Counted from the first letter of the stretch, positions 1-8,826 are shown. The stretch is DNA of 64,000 bases from a bacterium (GCA_030432695.1 JAUILN010000006.1:496001-560000), one strand, 5' to 3'. The notes: generated by a model from the letters alone, not told the origin. Made by a program: numbers and translations.

Positions 1-1026
1 CTCCTGGATCTGGTCGTCCTCGGCGGTCAGCGCGAGGTCGAGTGCCAGGTCGCTGTCGAGGTTCTCGGACAGGAAGATCAACGTGCCACGCGGGTTCTGC
101 AGCGCGTCGATCGCGTCGACGCCGGCGCGGAGCGCGCGGCTCTGGGTCTCCATCAGCGAGGGGCGGGTCGCGCGCTCGAACGCGACCGCGGCCGCCGACT
201 TCAGGTCGTCCTTCCACCTGGCGACCAGCTCGGCGCCGCCCGGCAGGTCAGGGTCGAACGGCTCGAGGGTCAGGAACGCCGCGAAGCCGCGGCCGGCCTC
301 GGTGGCGAAGGGCGAGGGGAACAGCATCGTGAGCGGCGTTCCGTCACTTGGCGGGGCGGTGTCGAGGACCACCAGTTGGCGTTGGACCACCTCCGGGTTG
401 GTCGGAGCGCTGCCGGGGACGGTGTCCTCGATCAGCAGGGAGACCCGGATCTCACTGCGGCCGGATTCCGGTTCGACCTCCGACTCGGACACGAACACGT
501 TGAGTTGGCGCAGGACCTCTTCGCCGCTCTCGAGGATGCGGCTCTGCTCGGAAGACGCGACGAACACCGCGGTGGCGCTCGGCACCAGCAGCGCCTCGAG
601 ATTCGCGACCGGCAACGAGCGGATTCGCGTGCCGTCGGTCTTGGCGAGCACGCGGTCCTCCGTCGCGACGCCGACCCGGCTGCCGATGGCGAGCACCGTG
701 GTCGGCAGCAGCGGCTGGTCACCGCGTGCGCCGATCACCAGCGAAGCGCGTGATGGCAGTGCTTCGAGCATCCGCGGCACCTCGTCGAGGTAGAGCACCC
801 GCAGCCGCGCGACCCGCGCGGTGAGCAGATCCGGCTCGAGGATCGGCGCGTCGTCGGCGAGCGGCACCGGCCCCCGGAGCAGGGGGCCTTCGAAGTGGGT
901 CACGCGGATGTCGAGCGGTGGGGCCGACAGCGGGCGTGGTGGTTCGGGCGTCGACGAGCAGGCTGCGAGAGCCAGCAGGCTCGCCGCCCGCAGGAGCTTG
1001 GATCGGAGGCAGAGGTCGCGAATCAC
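1..1026 (-). CDS. Putative lipoprotein, 3' end outside window
   Basis: The reverse strand is open from a GTG at 1026 to the window edge (342 codons, no stop), so the C-terminus is missing. The N-terminus has two or three basic residues, a short hydrophobic stretch and the lipobox LLALAAC followed by SSTPEPP, which predicts a lipid-anchored envelope protein. The rest has no motif I recognise. It contains runs such as SLVIGARGDQ and GTRIRSLPVANLEALLV that look like an ordinary globular protein. The frame was chosen because it alone shows a signal peptide and protein-like composition; overlapping plus-strand frames are Arg/Ser-rich. I cannot assign a function. Confidence 0.6.
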   Translation of the reverse strand, partial: MIRDLCLRSKLLRAASLLALAACSSTPEPPRPLSAPPLDIRVTHFEGPLLRGPVPLADDAPILEPDLLTARVARLRVLYLDEVPRMLEALPSRASLVIGARGDQPLLPTTVLAIGSRVGVATEDRVLAKTDGTRIRSLPVANLEALLVPSATAVFVASSEQSRILESGEEVLRQLNVFVSESEVEPESGRSEIRVSLLIEDTVPGSAPTNPEVVQRQLVVLDTAPPSDGTPLTMLFPSPFATEAGRGFAAFLTLEPFDPDLPGGAELVARWKDDLKSAAAVAFERATRPSLMETQSRALRAGVDAIDALQNPRGTLIFLSENLDSDLALDLALTAEDDQIQE

Positions 1027-1159
1027 GGACCGCGCAGGATAGCCGCGAGTCTGTGGCGACGGCACCTCGAATGCCGTGTGGCGCGTAGCCCCGGGAGTGA
1101 CCGCCTGCAGCTCGGCGGTCGCCTGTTCGCTGCTCGCGCGGAGGGATCGGATACGAGAA

Positions 1160-1193
1160 CGGGCCTCGAACCACCGAGGTGGTTCGAGGCCCG
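1160..1193 (-). terminator. Hairpin downstream of the first nidogen-like gene
   Basis: A perfect 16-bp inverted repeat (1160-1175 with 1178-1193, spacer GA) lies about 70 bases beyond the stop of the minus-strand gene 1262-2965. There is only a weak T-rich run after it on the minus strand, so it may act as an mRNA 3' end or a bidirectional terminator. Confidence 0.5.
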
Positions 1194-1261
1194 TCGGGGG
1201 GAGTCGGGTCGAGGACCCGCTCCGTCGGTCGCCGATCCAGAGGATCGGCGGCCGGTCGTTC

Positions 1262-2965
1262 TCAGAAGCCGAACGTGGCGCTCAGGCCGTTCGACACGCC
1301 CACGCCGAGCGCGTTCGGCGGGTTCGTGATGTCGCCGTAGACGCCCTGGCTCTGCAGCGAGACCCCGATCAGGTTGACGTCGTTCGGGATCGGCGTCGAG
1401 ATCAGGCTGCGGCCCATCGCGTTCGGGGCCGGCATCGGCAGCGCGACGAGCGCATCGACCAGCACGAAGCAGCCGGGCGCGCCAAGGATCGTCAGGTCGA
1501 TCGGCGGGGTGGTCGTGGTGCCCAGGTTCAGCGCGGTGGCGAGCTGCGACTGCGGCACGTTGTCGAGGATCAGGTCGATCGTCTGGCCGAGGCCTGGGGG
1601 AGCGCTGGCGGTGTGCGCCAAGGCCACGAAGCCGTCGGTCGAGAACGGCGCTGCGGTGATGTCGGCCGCGACGGCCAGGAGGCCGTTGCCAGCCGAGAAG
1701 CCGGCGAGGAAGTCGGCGGTGGTGATGGACTGCCAGGCCATGACGACCGAGCCGTCGGCGCGGAACTGGATCTGCGCGGTGTTGGCGCCGGTCGCGGAGT
1801 ACTCGGGGACCATGTCCCAGGTGACCATCGCCATGCCCGGGAAGGTGTCGAAGTAGACGCCGCCGCTGTTCGCGGGGTTCAGGTCGTCCCAGAGCAGAGC
1901 CCAGCGCGTGCCTTCATCGACGAACTGCTGGACGCTCTCGGAGAGATCGGAGCCGAGGAACAGACCGGTCGGAGCGATCCAGCCGTTCGAGTCGATGTCG
2001 ATGGCGCTGACCGAGCCGGCACCCGGGACCTGGATCGTGAAGCCCAGGGCGTTGTTGGTCAGGAGCTGGTCATCGCCCGCGAGCAGGTTGTTGCTGAAGT
2101 TGGTGTCGAACGAGCCGACCGGTGCGACGTCGTAGCCACCAGCGGTGTTCGGGGCGAGGGTGATCGCGAAGTTGCCGACGTCGACCGCGTTGTTCGCATC
2201 GAACAGCTCGTGGAACGTCGCGCCAGTGCTGGTCGGGCAGCCGTCGCCGAACGGGGCGACGGTCGCGCACGGGCCGATCGGCACGACGGTGAAACCACCC
2301 GACATGTTCGGCGAGAACAGCCAGCCGCGGCCGCCGTAATCGCGCGTGTCGGTGGAGATGTCGAAGAACTCGTAGATGGTCGGCTCGGCACCGCTGTCGA
2401 ACGGCGCGCCGGTCAGGTCGACCTCGCCCGGGTCGGCCGCACCGTTGCCCGGCGTGACGCCGATCAGCGCCGAGTGCGTGCCCGGATCACTGATCCCGGC
2501 GATCCACAGCTGCATCTCGCCGTTCGGGAAGAGCTGCAACTGCATCGTGTTGCTGCCCTGCTGGTTGAACTCGGGGACGTCGACGAACGAGACGATCGCC
2601 TTGCCCGGGACGGCGTTGAAGTAGACCGCGCCGCGCTGGTTCGGCGAGAGGTCGTGCCAGTTCATCGCGAACCGGGCCGGATCGGCCAGGAACTCGGCGA
2701 TGTCGCCGTTGCAGCAGTCGCTGCCGTTGCCGGGCTCGAAGTTCACGAAGCCGTTCGAGGAGACCTCGATGTCGGTGGTCGTGCCACCGCCGGCGTAGGG
2801 GAACGTGAAGCCGAGTGCTTGCGGGGTCGACAGCTGGTCGTCACCGAGCATCAGGTCGGTGCCGATGTTCGGATCGAAGCAGGGGTTCTGGGCGAGGAGC
2901 GGGGACGCCGAGAACGCAGTGAGGGCGGCAATTGCGGCCGCCGCGCGGAGAGCGTGGTTCTGCAT
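1262..2965 (-). CDS. Secreted nidogen-like protein, paralogue 1
   Basis: This is a 567-residue protein. The ATG at 2965 was chosen over a longer upstream frame because it gives a clean signal peptide (hydrophobic run ending SPLLAQ). Two tandem nidogen-like halves follow, each with GDDQL, ALGF, a SNG turn, a WHDL or WDDL motif, a (G)A/GVYF strand, an AIVSF or AMVTW strand and a WQSI or LWIAG strand. The halves are joined by a Cys-containing linker (FGDGCPTS). The last about 110 residues (GAPGCFVL to the end) resemble a C-terminal region often seen on planctomycete secreted proteins. It is likely an extracellular or surface protein of unknown ligand. It is followed by a hairpin and is closely related to the protein encoded at 3344-5050. 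Confidence 0.8.
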   Translation of the reverse strand: MQNHALRAAAAIAALTAFSASPLLAQNPCFDPNIGTDLMLGDDQLSTPQALGFTFPYAGGGTTTDIEVSSNGFVNFEPGNGSDCCNGDIAEFLADPARFAMNWHDLSPNQRGAVYFNAVPGKAIVSFVDVPEFNQQGSNTMQLQLFPNGEMQLWIAGISDPGTHSALIGVTPGNGAADPGEVDLTGAPFDSGAEPTIYEFFDISTDTRDYGGRGWLFSPNMSGGFTVVPIGPCATVAPFGDGCPTSTGATFHELFDANNAVDVGNFAITLAPNTAGGYDVAPVGSFDTNFSNNLLAGDDQLLTNNALGFTIQVPGAGSVSAIDIDSNGWIAPTGLFLGSDLSESVQQFVDEGTRWALLWDDLNPANSGGVYFDTFPGMAMVTWDMVPEYSATGANTAQIQFRADGSVVMAWQSITTADFLAGFSAGNGLLAVAADITAAPFSTDGFVALAHTASAPPGLGQTIDLILDNVPQSQLATALNLGTTTTPPIDLTILGAPGCFVLVDALVALPMPAPNAMGRSLISTPIPNDVNLIGVSLQSQGVYGDITNPPNALGVGVSNGLSATFGF

Positions 2966-3249
2966 GTGAATCAGGACGATGGAAGGGAAGGACTGGCGCG
3001 AGCACACCAAGGCGTTGCGCCAAGTCAGGTGAATGTACTCGAACCGGTGCCTTGCGCACGAGGTCCAGACAAGGCGAGTTCGATTGGGTCTCGTGCGAGA
3101 GGTGGCGGATCGCACGCTCGTGTCCTGGGGCGTCGATCCATTTGCGGTCGGGCGTCGTGGTCGCGGAGCAGTCCTGACGAGGACCTCGCCGAAGCGGGTG
3201 GTTCCGTCGCCGGGCGAGCTCCGCTGGATCAACGGGCTCTCCAGCGAAG

Positions 3250-3282
3250 CGGGCCCCGAGCCATATGGTGGATCGGAGCCCG
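3250..3282 (-). terminator. Hairpin between the nidogen-like paralogues
   Basis: An inverted repeat of ten base pairs with one mismatch (3250-3259 with 3273-3282) encloses a further small palindrome, CCATATGG. It lies about 60 bases past the stop of the minus-strand gene 3344-5050. The placement matches the hairpin after the first paralogue, which suggests each gene is its own transcription unit. Confidence 0.4.
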
Positions 3283-3343
3283 CCGGAACGAGTCGGGTCA
3301 GACGCTCCTGCGTGTGATCCACACGGTTGTGCCTTCGGTTCGG

Positions 3344-5050
3344 TCAGCTGCCGAACGTGTTGGCGATCGCGTTCGAAGCGATCGTTCCGAGCGTGTTCAC
3401 CGACACGCCGGCGACGACGCCCTGGGTGTAGAGCGTACCGCCGACCAGGGTCGACACGTTCGGGACCGGAAGGGTCAGCGAGCTGGTGCCATTCGTGGGC
3501 GGTGCGAGCGGCGCCGCGATCTCTGCGCTGGCGAATACGAAACAGCTCGGCGCGCCGACGGCCGACAGGTCGATCGCGAGTCGGTTGAATCCGAAGTTGA
3601 TCGCAGTCAGCGTCGCACCCGACGGGATGTTCGAGACCCGCCAGGTCACGTTCGTGCCGAGCGATGGCGGCGCGATCGAGGAATGCTGGAGTGGAGTGCC
3701 GGAATCGCCGCCGGCGATCGGCAGGTCGTTGCTGATGTCGATTGCGCCGTGGTCCGGTGCGCCGTTGCCGATCGAGAACCCGACCAGCGCGTCGTCGGCG
3801 ACGTTCTGCCAGACGTAGAGGAAGCTGCCGTCACGACGGATCTGCAGCTGGAACGTGTTCGAGTCCGTGTCGAGAAACTGCGGCACCTGGTCCCAGGTCA
3901 CGACCGCGGCGCCACCCGCGAGGATGTCGAAGTAGACGCCGCCACCGCGGTTGGGGTCGAAGTCGTCCCAACACGGTGCCCATCGGGTCGCCAGCCTGAG
4001 GAACTCGTCGACGGACTCGGATGGGTCGACGCCATGCAACACTCCGGCGGGCGCGGCGTAGCCGTTCGAGCTTACTTCGATCGCTGAGACCGGGCCCGCG
4101 CCGGGAACCCAGATCGTGAACCCGAGCGCGAGCGACGTGGCGAGTTGGTCGTCGCGGAGCAACAGGTTGTTGGCGTATCCGGTCAGGAACTGGCCGGGCC
4201 CAGCGGGAGAGACGCGGAAGGCGGTGCCGGCCGCGTTCGGCTGGATCAGGATCGAGCTGCCGCTCAAGTCGTTCGAACCAGCCGGTTCGAACGTCTCGTA
4301 GAACGTCAGCGGGTTGGGGCAGCCGTGGCCGTAGCGGGCCTTCGTGGCGCAGGCCATCGGAAGGACGTCCCAGCCACCCGCGGTGTTCGGAATGAAGGAG
4401 GCGCCCCAATTGTCGAGATCGCGCGTGTCCGTGGCGATGTCGAAGAGTTCATACACCGTCGGCTCGGCAGCAGTGCTGATCGGCAGGGTGCTCAGGTCGT
4501 GCTCGCCGGGATCCGCGGCTCCGTTGCCGGGCGTGAAGCCGACCAGCACCGAGTGGCTGCCGGGCTGCGTGATCTCCTCGAACGCGATCTGGAACGAGCC
4601 GTCCGGGAACATCTGGAGTTGGACGGTATTGGAGGGCTGGTCGTAATGCTCCGGCACGCCCATCCAGGTCACGATCGCCTTGTTGGGCAGCGAGTTGAAC
4701 AGTACGTCTCCGCCGTGGCTGACGTTCAGGTCGTGCCACCACACCGAGATGTTGGCGACGGTGCTGAGGAATGTCGTGACGCTACCGTGGCAGCAGCGAC
4801 TGGAGGTCGCGATCCCGGCTTCCAGGTAGACGACGCCGTTCGAGGTGACGTCGATCGCGTTGGTCGTGACGCCGGCCAGGCCGCGGATCGGGAAGTTGAA
4901 CTGCAGGGGCAGCGAGGCGGCCACCGATTCATCGGTCAGGCCGAGAGAGGTCCCGACGTCGGAGTCGAAGCAAGGGCCGCTCTGGGCGACGGGCGATGTA
5001 GAGAGCACGACCGAGACAGTGGCCGCCGAGAGGATGAGGGTACGACGCAT
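3344..5050 (-). CDS. Secreted nidogen-like protein, paralogue 2
   Basis: This is a 568-residue protein beginning MRRTLILSAATVSVVLS, a Sec signal peptide ending near SPVAQS. It has the same plan as the protein at 1262-2965. There are two nidogen-like halves (WWHDLNVSHGGDVLF in the first, CWDDFDPNRGGGVYF in the second), a linker with YGHGCPNP, and a C-terminal domain starting near VGAPSCFVF. The Cys pairs at the N-terminus (PCFD) and in RCCHG are conserved between the paralogues. It is secreted and of unknown role. The pair probably arose by tandem duplication, since sequence similarity runs over the full length. Confidence 0.8.
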   Translation of the reverse strand: MRRTLILSAATVSVVLSTSPVAQSGPCFDSDVGTSLGLTDESVAASLPLQFNFPIRGLAGVTTNAIDVTSNGVVYLEAGIATSSRCCHGSVTTFLSTVANISVWWHDLNVSHGGDVLFNSLPNKAIVTWMGVPEHYDQPSNTVQLQMFPDGSFQIAFEEITQPGSHSVLVGFTPGNGAADPGEHDLSTLPISTAAEPTVYELFDIATDTRDLDNWGASFIPNTAGGWDVLPMACATKARYGHGCPNPLTFYETFEPAGSNDLSGSSILIQPNAAGTAFRVSPAGPGQFLTGYANNLLLRDDQLATSLALGFTIWVPGAGPVSAIEVSSNGYAAPAGVLHGVDPSESVDEFLRLATRWAPCWDDFDPNRGGGVYFDILAGGAAVVTWDQVPQFLDTDSNTFQLQIRRDGSFLYVWQNVADDALVGFSIGNGAPDHGAIDISNDLPIAGGDSGTPLQHSSIAPPSLGTNVTWRVSNIPSGATLTAINFGFNRLAIDLSAVGAPSCFVFASAEIAAPLAPPTNGTSSLTLPVPNVSTLVGGTLYTQGVVAGVSVNTLGTIASNAIANTFGS

Positions 5051-5392
5051 TGGGCCTGAGGTTCGGGAGCACGGACGTCGGGCGATCGAGCGGTCTGGGA
5101 CCAGTGCGGCGGCAGGATCCCGTCGGCTGCAGGGCGAGACCGGAGCGGTGCTCGTGGATCACCGACGGAGGAAGTCGGCGGGCAGGCTGGAGAACGGTGA
5201 GGGTCCCGTCCGGGAGAGAATCCTGAACAGTCTACCGCGCGTCCGGTGCGGTCGGAGGAGCTTGCTTCGAGAGCGAAGAAGCCGAGGGAGCGCGTGGGCG
5301 TGGGACGTTGCGGCGTCGCGGGGATGTCCCGTGCCGGCCACATGCCCACTCTCGAACCAGCGCATGGCCCGCTCCGTCCCGAGACTCGTCGA
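5051..5392. other. Intergenic region, no gene seen
   Basis: These 342 bases lie upstream of the second nidogen-like gene and downstream of the LON-domain gene, both on the minus strand. All frames here are Arg/Ser/Pro-rich and lack coding character. It should contain the promoter of 3344-5050, but I could not pick a convincing element. Confidence 0.5.
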
Positions 5393-6025
5393 TCAGCCCC
5401 GCCGCCGCGCCGGGAACCGCTCGTGTGCCGCGAGGGCCTTGCGTGCGCGCTCGGCGACATCGGTTTCGCCGTGCAGGTCGACCATCACCTGCTCGGGGAG
5501 CGCGAGGCACTGGGTGAGGACGTCGGCCAGGGCGCCGAGTGGCAGCTCCGGGTCGGGGTCGAGCTGGTGGCCGGTGCGGGCGGTGATCGCTGCGGTCAGG
5601 GCCGGTCGCAGGCTGGCTTCCTCGGCCGGAGCGGCGGGCGACTCCTCGAGCCGCTCGTAGGCCACCCGCCGATACAGGCGTTCGCTCGCGACCTCGTCGA
5701 CGCGAACCCGGGCGACTCCGGCGAGCCACAGCAGGAATCGGCCGTCCTCGAACCGTTCGTGCCGGGCGATCTCGCCGAGCCCGGCGATCGGCACCACCGG
5801 CGGCGCGCCGCCCAGGTCGGGCCGGTCGGACTCCTGCACGGTCGCGATGACCAGCTTGCCGGGCCCGTCGAGCATGTCCTCGATCATCTGCCGGTAGCGC
5901 GGTTCGAAGATGTGCAGCGGCATCAGCTGGCCCGGGAACAGGAACACTCCGGGCAGCGGGAACATCGGTGCCGTCTGGATTCCTGGTGTCGGGGCCGGAG
6001 GCCAAGCATCGGGGATCGTGTTCAT
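5393..6025 (-). CDS. LON substrate-binding domain protein
   Basis: This is a 210-residue protein made up of a Lon N-terminal (LAN/PUA-like) domain without ATPase or protease domains. Residues about 20-60 read MFPLPGVFLFPGQLMPLHIF and then EPRYRQM, the diagnostic start of the family. GLGEIARHERFEDGRF and LLWLAGVARVRV follow, as in stand-alone homologues. The C-terminal part is helical, with GALADVLTQCLALP. Stand-alone members of the family are thought to bind peptides or regulate proteolysis, but their function is poorly known. The ATG at 6025 lies only 15 bases from the edge of an inverted-end repeat element, and no clear ribosome binding site is visible. Confidence 0.85.
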   Translation of the reverse strand: MNTIPDAWPPAPTPGIQTAPMFPLPGVFLFPGQLMPLHIFEPRYRQMIEDMLDGPGKLVIATVQESDRPDLGGAPPVVPIAGLGEIARHERFEDGRFLLWLAGVARVRVDEVASERLYRRVAYERLEESPAAPAEEASLRPALTAAITARTGHQLDPDPELPLGALADVLTQCLALPEQVMVDLHGETDVAERARKALAAHERFPARRRG

Positions 6026-6040
6026 CGCGGGGGCCCGATT

Positions 6041-6238
6041 CTAGGAGGCCGGGTCACGGGACACGTTCCGATCCAGTGCGTGAACTCGTGCCCGGGACGA
6101 AGCCGTGAAACGCCGCCGAATCGGTGGATTCGGCGAGCCTGCCCACCGAGGAGCACTCCCACCGAGGAGCACTGTGCGGCGATGTCCTGGGTGCGAGGGC
6201 GCGTGCTGGGCGGAATGGTCTCCCGTGACCCTGCCTCC
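6041..6238. repeat. Inverted-end repeat element, copy A (198 bp)
   Basis: The left end GGAGGCCGGGTCACGGGA and the reverse complement of the right end GGAGGCAGGGTCACGGGA differ at one of 18 positions, and the left end is preceded by CTA (site CTAG). The interior contains a hairpin core at 6117-6132 and the block GGCGATGTCCTGGGTG, followed by GAGGGCGCGTGCTGGGCGGA and the right end. Related copies lie at 54035-54120 and 56399-56567. Copy A alone carries a 16-bp tandem duplication (6142-6157 and 6158-6173). It has no coding capacity, so it is MITE-like or a structured non-coding repeat. Confidence 0.8.
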
Positions 6239-6239
6239 A

Positions 6240-6403
6240 AGTGGTGTGTCGCAGAAGTTCGCCGGAAAAGTCGCCGTTCCAGGGCGCCGAGCGCAAGGCG
6301 TGCGGCCGCAGGCGAATCGGTGGATTCGTCGAGGCCGCACAACGCGGCGATTCGGCGTCCGGGGGCGGCGGACTTCCGATGCGAACTTCTGCGACGGACC
6401 ACT
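6240..6403. repeat. Second inverted-end element (164 bp), adjoining copy A
   Basis: Left end AGTGGTGTGTCGCAGAAGTT and reverse-complemented right end AGTGGTCCGTCGCAGAAGTT differ at two of 20 positions. The outer right edge reads ACTAG, and its CTA supplies the TAG stop of the histone-deacetylase-like gene on the minus strand. The interior (6313-6328) shares the 16-base hairpin core CGAATCGGTGGATTCG with copy A, although the ends are different. It starts within two bases of the end of copy A. No open reading frame of its own is evident. Confidence 0.75.
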
Positions 6404-7421
6404 AGGTGATGGGGTTTCCAAGTCCGTCCGGAGGAGCGCTCCGGGCGGAGGTGTTGCTGGAGGGCGTGTCGCGGCGAGGCGAGTGCCGCCCTGACCTCCT
6501 GGGGCGGATGGGTGGCAGAGACAATGCCTGACGGACGGTCTCGCGGTGCACGCCGAGCGTGATGTCGGGGATCCGCCCGTAGCCTCCCGCGAGCGTCACG
6601 GTCAGGCTGGCGGCCAGTTCGCGGGCCAGGAAGAGGATGCGGCGGTCTCGGGCGGCGAGGCCCGCATCGGTCAACGCGAGCCGACCGAGCCGATCGCCGT
6701 GGTGGGGGTCCGCGCCGGCGAGATAGAAGACGTGGTCGGGGGTGAATGCGGCGAGACAGCGGTCGAGGGCTTCGTCGAGCGCGTCGAGGTAGGCGCGGTC
6801 GGAGCAGCCGTCGGGGAGCGGTACGTCGAGGTCGCTCGGTGGTTTGATCCGCGGGTAGTTCCTGGCTCCGTGCAGCGACAGCGTGAACACGCTCGGATCG
6901 TCGGCGAAGACCGCGGCCGTGCCGTCGCCGTGATGCACGTCGAGGTCGACGATCAGCACTCTCTCCGCGAGCCCCTCCCGCTGCAGTGCCCGGGCCGCTA
7001 CCGCGCAGTCGTTGAACACGCAGTAGCCGCCGCCGCGGTCGGGGTACGCGTGGTGGGTTCCGCCGCCGAGGTAGACCGCGCAGTCGGATCGTTCGCGCCG
7101 CGAAGCGCTGCGGGCCGCGGCCAGCGTGGCGCCACACGAGCGGAGGCTGCGTTCGAGCACGGCGTCGGTCTGCGGGAAGCCGATCCGTCGGACGCGGTCG
7201 GCGTCCAGGGTTCCGGCGCGCCAGGCCGCGACGTATTCGCGGGTGTGGACCAGGTGGAGCTCGTCGTCGGTGGCTGCCGGAGGGATGGTCCAGTCGGCGC
7301 CCTGGAACACCGGGTCCGGATCGGCTTGGAGCATCTCGCGGAGCCGCCGGTACTTGTCCTGCGGGAACGGGTGCGAGGCCGGCAGGTCGAGGCCGAAGCT
7401 GTCGGTGTGGAAGACGTGCAT
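6402..7421 (-). CDS. Histone deacetylase family protein, class IV-like
   Basis: This is a 339-residue zinc-dependent deacetylase-fold protein. The start at 7421 (MHVFHTDSFGLDLPASHPF) fits family members, which begin LPxxHxFPxxKYxxL as this one does. The active-site motifs are GGGTHHAY, GGGYCVFNDCAVA, VDLDVHHGDG and AGADPHHGDRLG, so the catalytic His pair and the zinc Asp/His ligands are present. Such bacterial proteins remove acetyl groups from small molecules or lysines; the substrate here is unknown. The last about 35 residues are Arg/Ser/Pro-rich and run up to the adjoining repeat element, whose CTAG edge provides the stop codon, so the tail may have been altered by that insertion. The gene lies 19 bases after a second family member and is probably co-transcribed with it. 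Confidence 0.85.
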   Translation of the reverse strand: MHVFHTDSFGLDLPASHPFPQDKYRRLREMLQADPDPVFQGADWTIPPAATDDELHLVHTREYVAAWRAGTLDADRVRRIGFPQTDAVLERSLRSCGATLAAARSASRRERSDCAVYLGGGTHHAYPDRGGGYCVFNDCAVAARALQREGLAERVLIVDLDVHHGDGTAAVFADDPSVFTLSLHGARNYPRIKPPSDLDVPLPDGCSDRAYLDALDEALDRCLAAFTPDHVFYLAGADPHHGDRLGRLALTDAGLAARDRRILFLARELAASLTVTLAGGYGRIPDITLGVHRETVRQALSLPPIRPRRSGRHSPRRDTPSSNTSARSAPPDGLGNPIT

Positions 7422-7440
7422 CGGAGGCGCGCGGTCTTCG

Positions 7441-8580
7441 TCACCAACCGTGCAGTCGATGCAGCTCGGCGAGGGTCTCGTCGTTCCGGTCGGCGGCGAC
7501 CTCGGCGCGCGGGTCGATGTGCTCCGGTTCGAGGAAAGTGCGCGGCATCCGTCCCGAGGCGTGCTCGCCCCAGCGCGCGCACCAGTTGGTGTCGACCCGC
7601 TCGGGGAGTTCCCGGCCGGCGAGCACGCACCACACCGCGGTCCACGCCAGCGGCAGCACGGTGTAGGGTTGGTAGCCACCGCCGCCGGTCGCCACCCAAC
7701 GACCGTCGCTGAACCGGTCGGCGAGACGTCGGCTCTCCTGCGCCGCGAACAGGAACGATCGCGTGGTCAGCGAGAGGTCGGCCAGCGGGTCGCGATGGTG
7801 GGTATCGCAACCGTGCTGGGTCACGATCAGTTCGGGGCGGAACCGTCCGAGCGCCGCGTCGAGGACCGTGGTGACCATCGTCTGCCAGCTCGCGTCCGAG
7901 GTTCCGGCGGCGAGCGGCACGTTGACGACCGACCCTTCGGCGCCGGGTGCGCCATGGTCGTCCGCGCGCCCGGTGAACGGCCAGAGGCTGTCCGGCGACT
8001 GGTGGAACGAGATGGTCAACACCCGTGGGTCGGCCTCGAAGCAACGTTCGACTCCATCGCCATGGTGGACGTCGAAGTCGACGTAGGCGATCCGTGTCGC
8101 GCCCTGCTCCAGCGCTGCCGCGATGGCGACCGCGCAATCGTTGTAGAGGCAGAAGCCGCTCGCTGCCCCGGGCATCGCATGGTGCAGACCGCCCGCGGGA
8201 TTGAACCCGGCCCGGAGTTCGCCGCGGAGCACGCGGCGCGCGAGATCGAGCGTGCCTCCGGCCGCGGCGGCGGCAGCGGCGTGTTGGCCGGCCCGGATCG
8301 GATTGTCGGCGGTGCCCATGCCATAGCGGGCCGCGCCCTCCAAGGTCGCGAGATCGCTCGGGTCCAGTGCGGCGAGGAACCGCACGTAGTCGGCGCGGTG
8401 CACGCGCGTCAGGTCGTCGTCCGTCGCCGGCTCCGGAACCGATCGCTCCTCGGGAGCGACCAGCCCGTGCGCGTCGAGCAGGTCCGCCAGCGGACGTTGC
8501 CGGTCGGGTGCGAACGGGTGCTGGTTGCCGAGGTCGTAGGTCGGGAGGCGGCGGGCATCGACCAGCGAGACGTCGGGCAT
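7441..8580 (-). CDS. Histone deacetylase family protein, AcuC-like
   Basis: This is a 379-residue deacetylase of the acetoin-utilisation AcuC type. The ATG at 8580 (MPDVSLVDARRLPTYDLGNQHPF) was preferred to a longer frame because homologues start close to YxxxHPF. The catalytic elements are NPAGGLHHAM, GFCLYNDCAVAI, VDFDVHHGDG and QHGCDTHHRDPLADL, plus the glycine-rich GGGGYQP strand near the C-terminus, so it should be an active zinc amidohydrolase. AcuC proteins deacetylate acetyl-CoA synthetase in some bacteria, but no synthetase gene is in this window, so the target is inferred only. It is the first gene of a two-gene unit with 6402-7421 and is divergent from the ECF sigma factor gene. 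Confidence 0.85.
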   Translation of the reverse strand: MPDVSLVDARRLPTYDLGNQHPFAPDRQRPLADLLDAHGLVAPEERSVPEPATDDDLTRVHRADYVRFLAALDPSDLATLEGAARYGMGTADNPIRAGQHAAAAAAAGGTLDLARRVLRGELRAGFNPAGGLHHAMPGAASGFCLYNDCAVAIAAALEQGATRIAYVDFDVHHGDGVERCFEADPRVLTISFHQSPDSLWPFTGRADDHGAPGAEGSVVNVPLAAGTSDASWQTMVTTVLDAALGRFRPELIVTQHGCDTHHRDPLADLSLTTRSFLFAAQESRRLADRFSDGRWVATGGGGYQPYTVLPLAWTAVWCVLAGRELPERVDTNWCARWGEHASGRMPRTFLEPEHIDPRAEVAADRNDETLAELHRLHGW

Positions 8581-8826
8581 GGTGGACCGTGGTGGAGCGG
8601 ATGGACGACCCGGCAAGCCTCGGTGCTCGACCCGACACGCGCAAGATCGCAGCGACAAACGCAACGACGCCCCCGACCGCGAGTCGGCGGCTCGGGAATT
8701 CGTAGGTCCAACCCGGAGCTGTCGGTGACCGCGTTGGTCGCCTCGAACGGCCGCGACGGACCCGACGCGATCCGGTTACCATCCCGCCCGCCCCCTGCCA
8801 CCAACGGACTCCCGACAGCCATCACC

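Noticed and set aside
1076..4087. A 1003-codon plus-strand open frame
   Set aside because: It is Arg/Glu/Asp/Val-rich, mirrors the two nidogen-like genes on the other strand, and has no signal peptide or motif. It is a high-GC shadow frame.
6022..7137. A 371-codon minus-strand frame across the repeat elements and deacetylase gene
   Set aside because: It is almost entirely Arg/Pro, overlaps a well-supported gene in another frame, and runs through the inverted-end elements.
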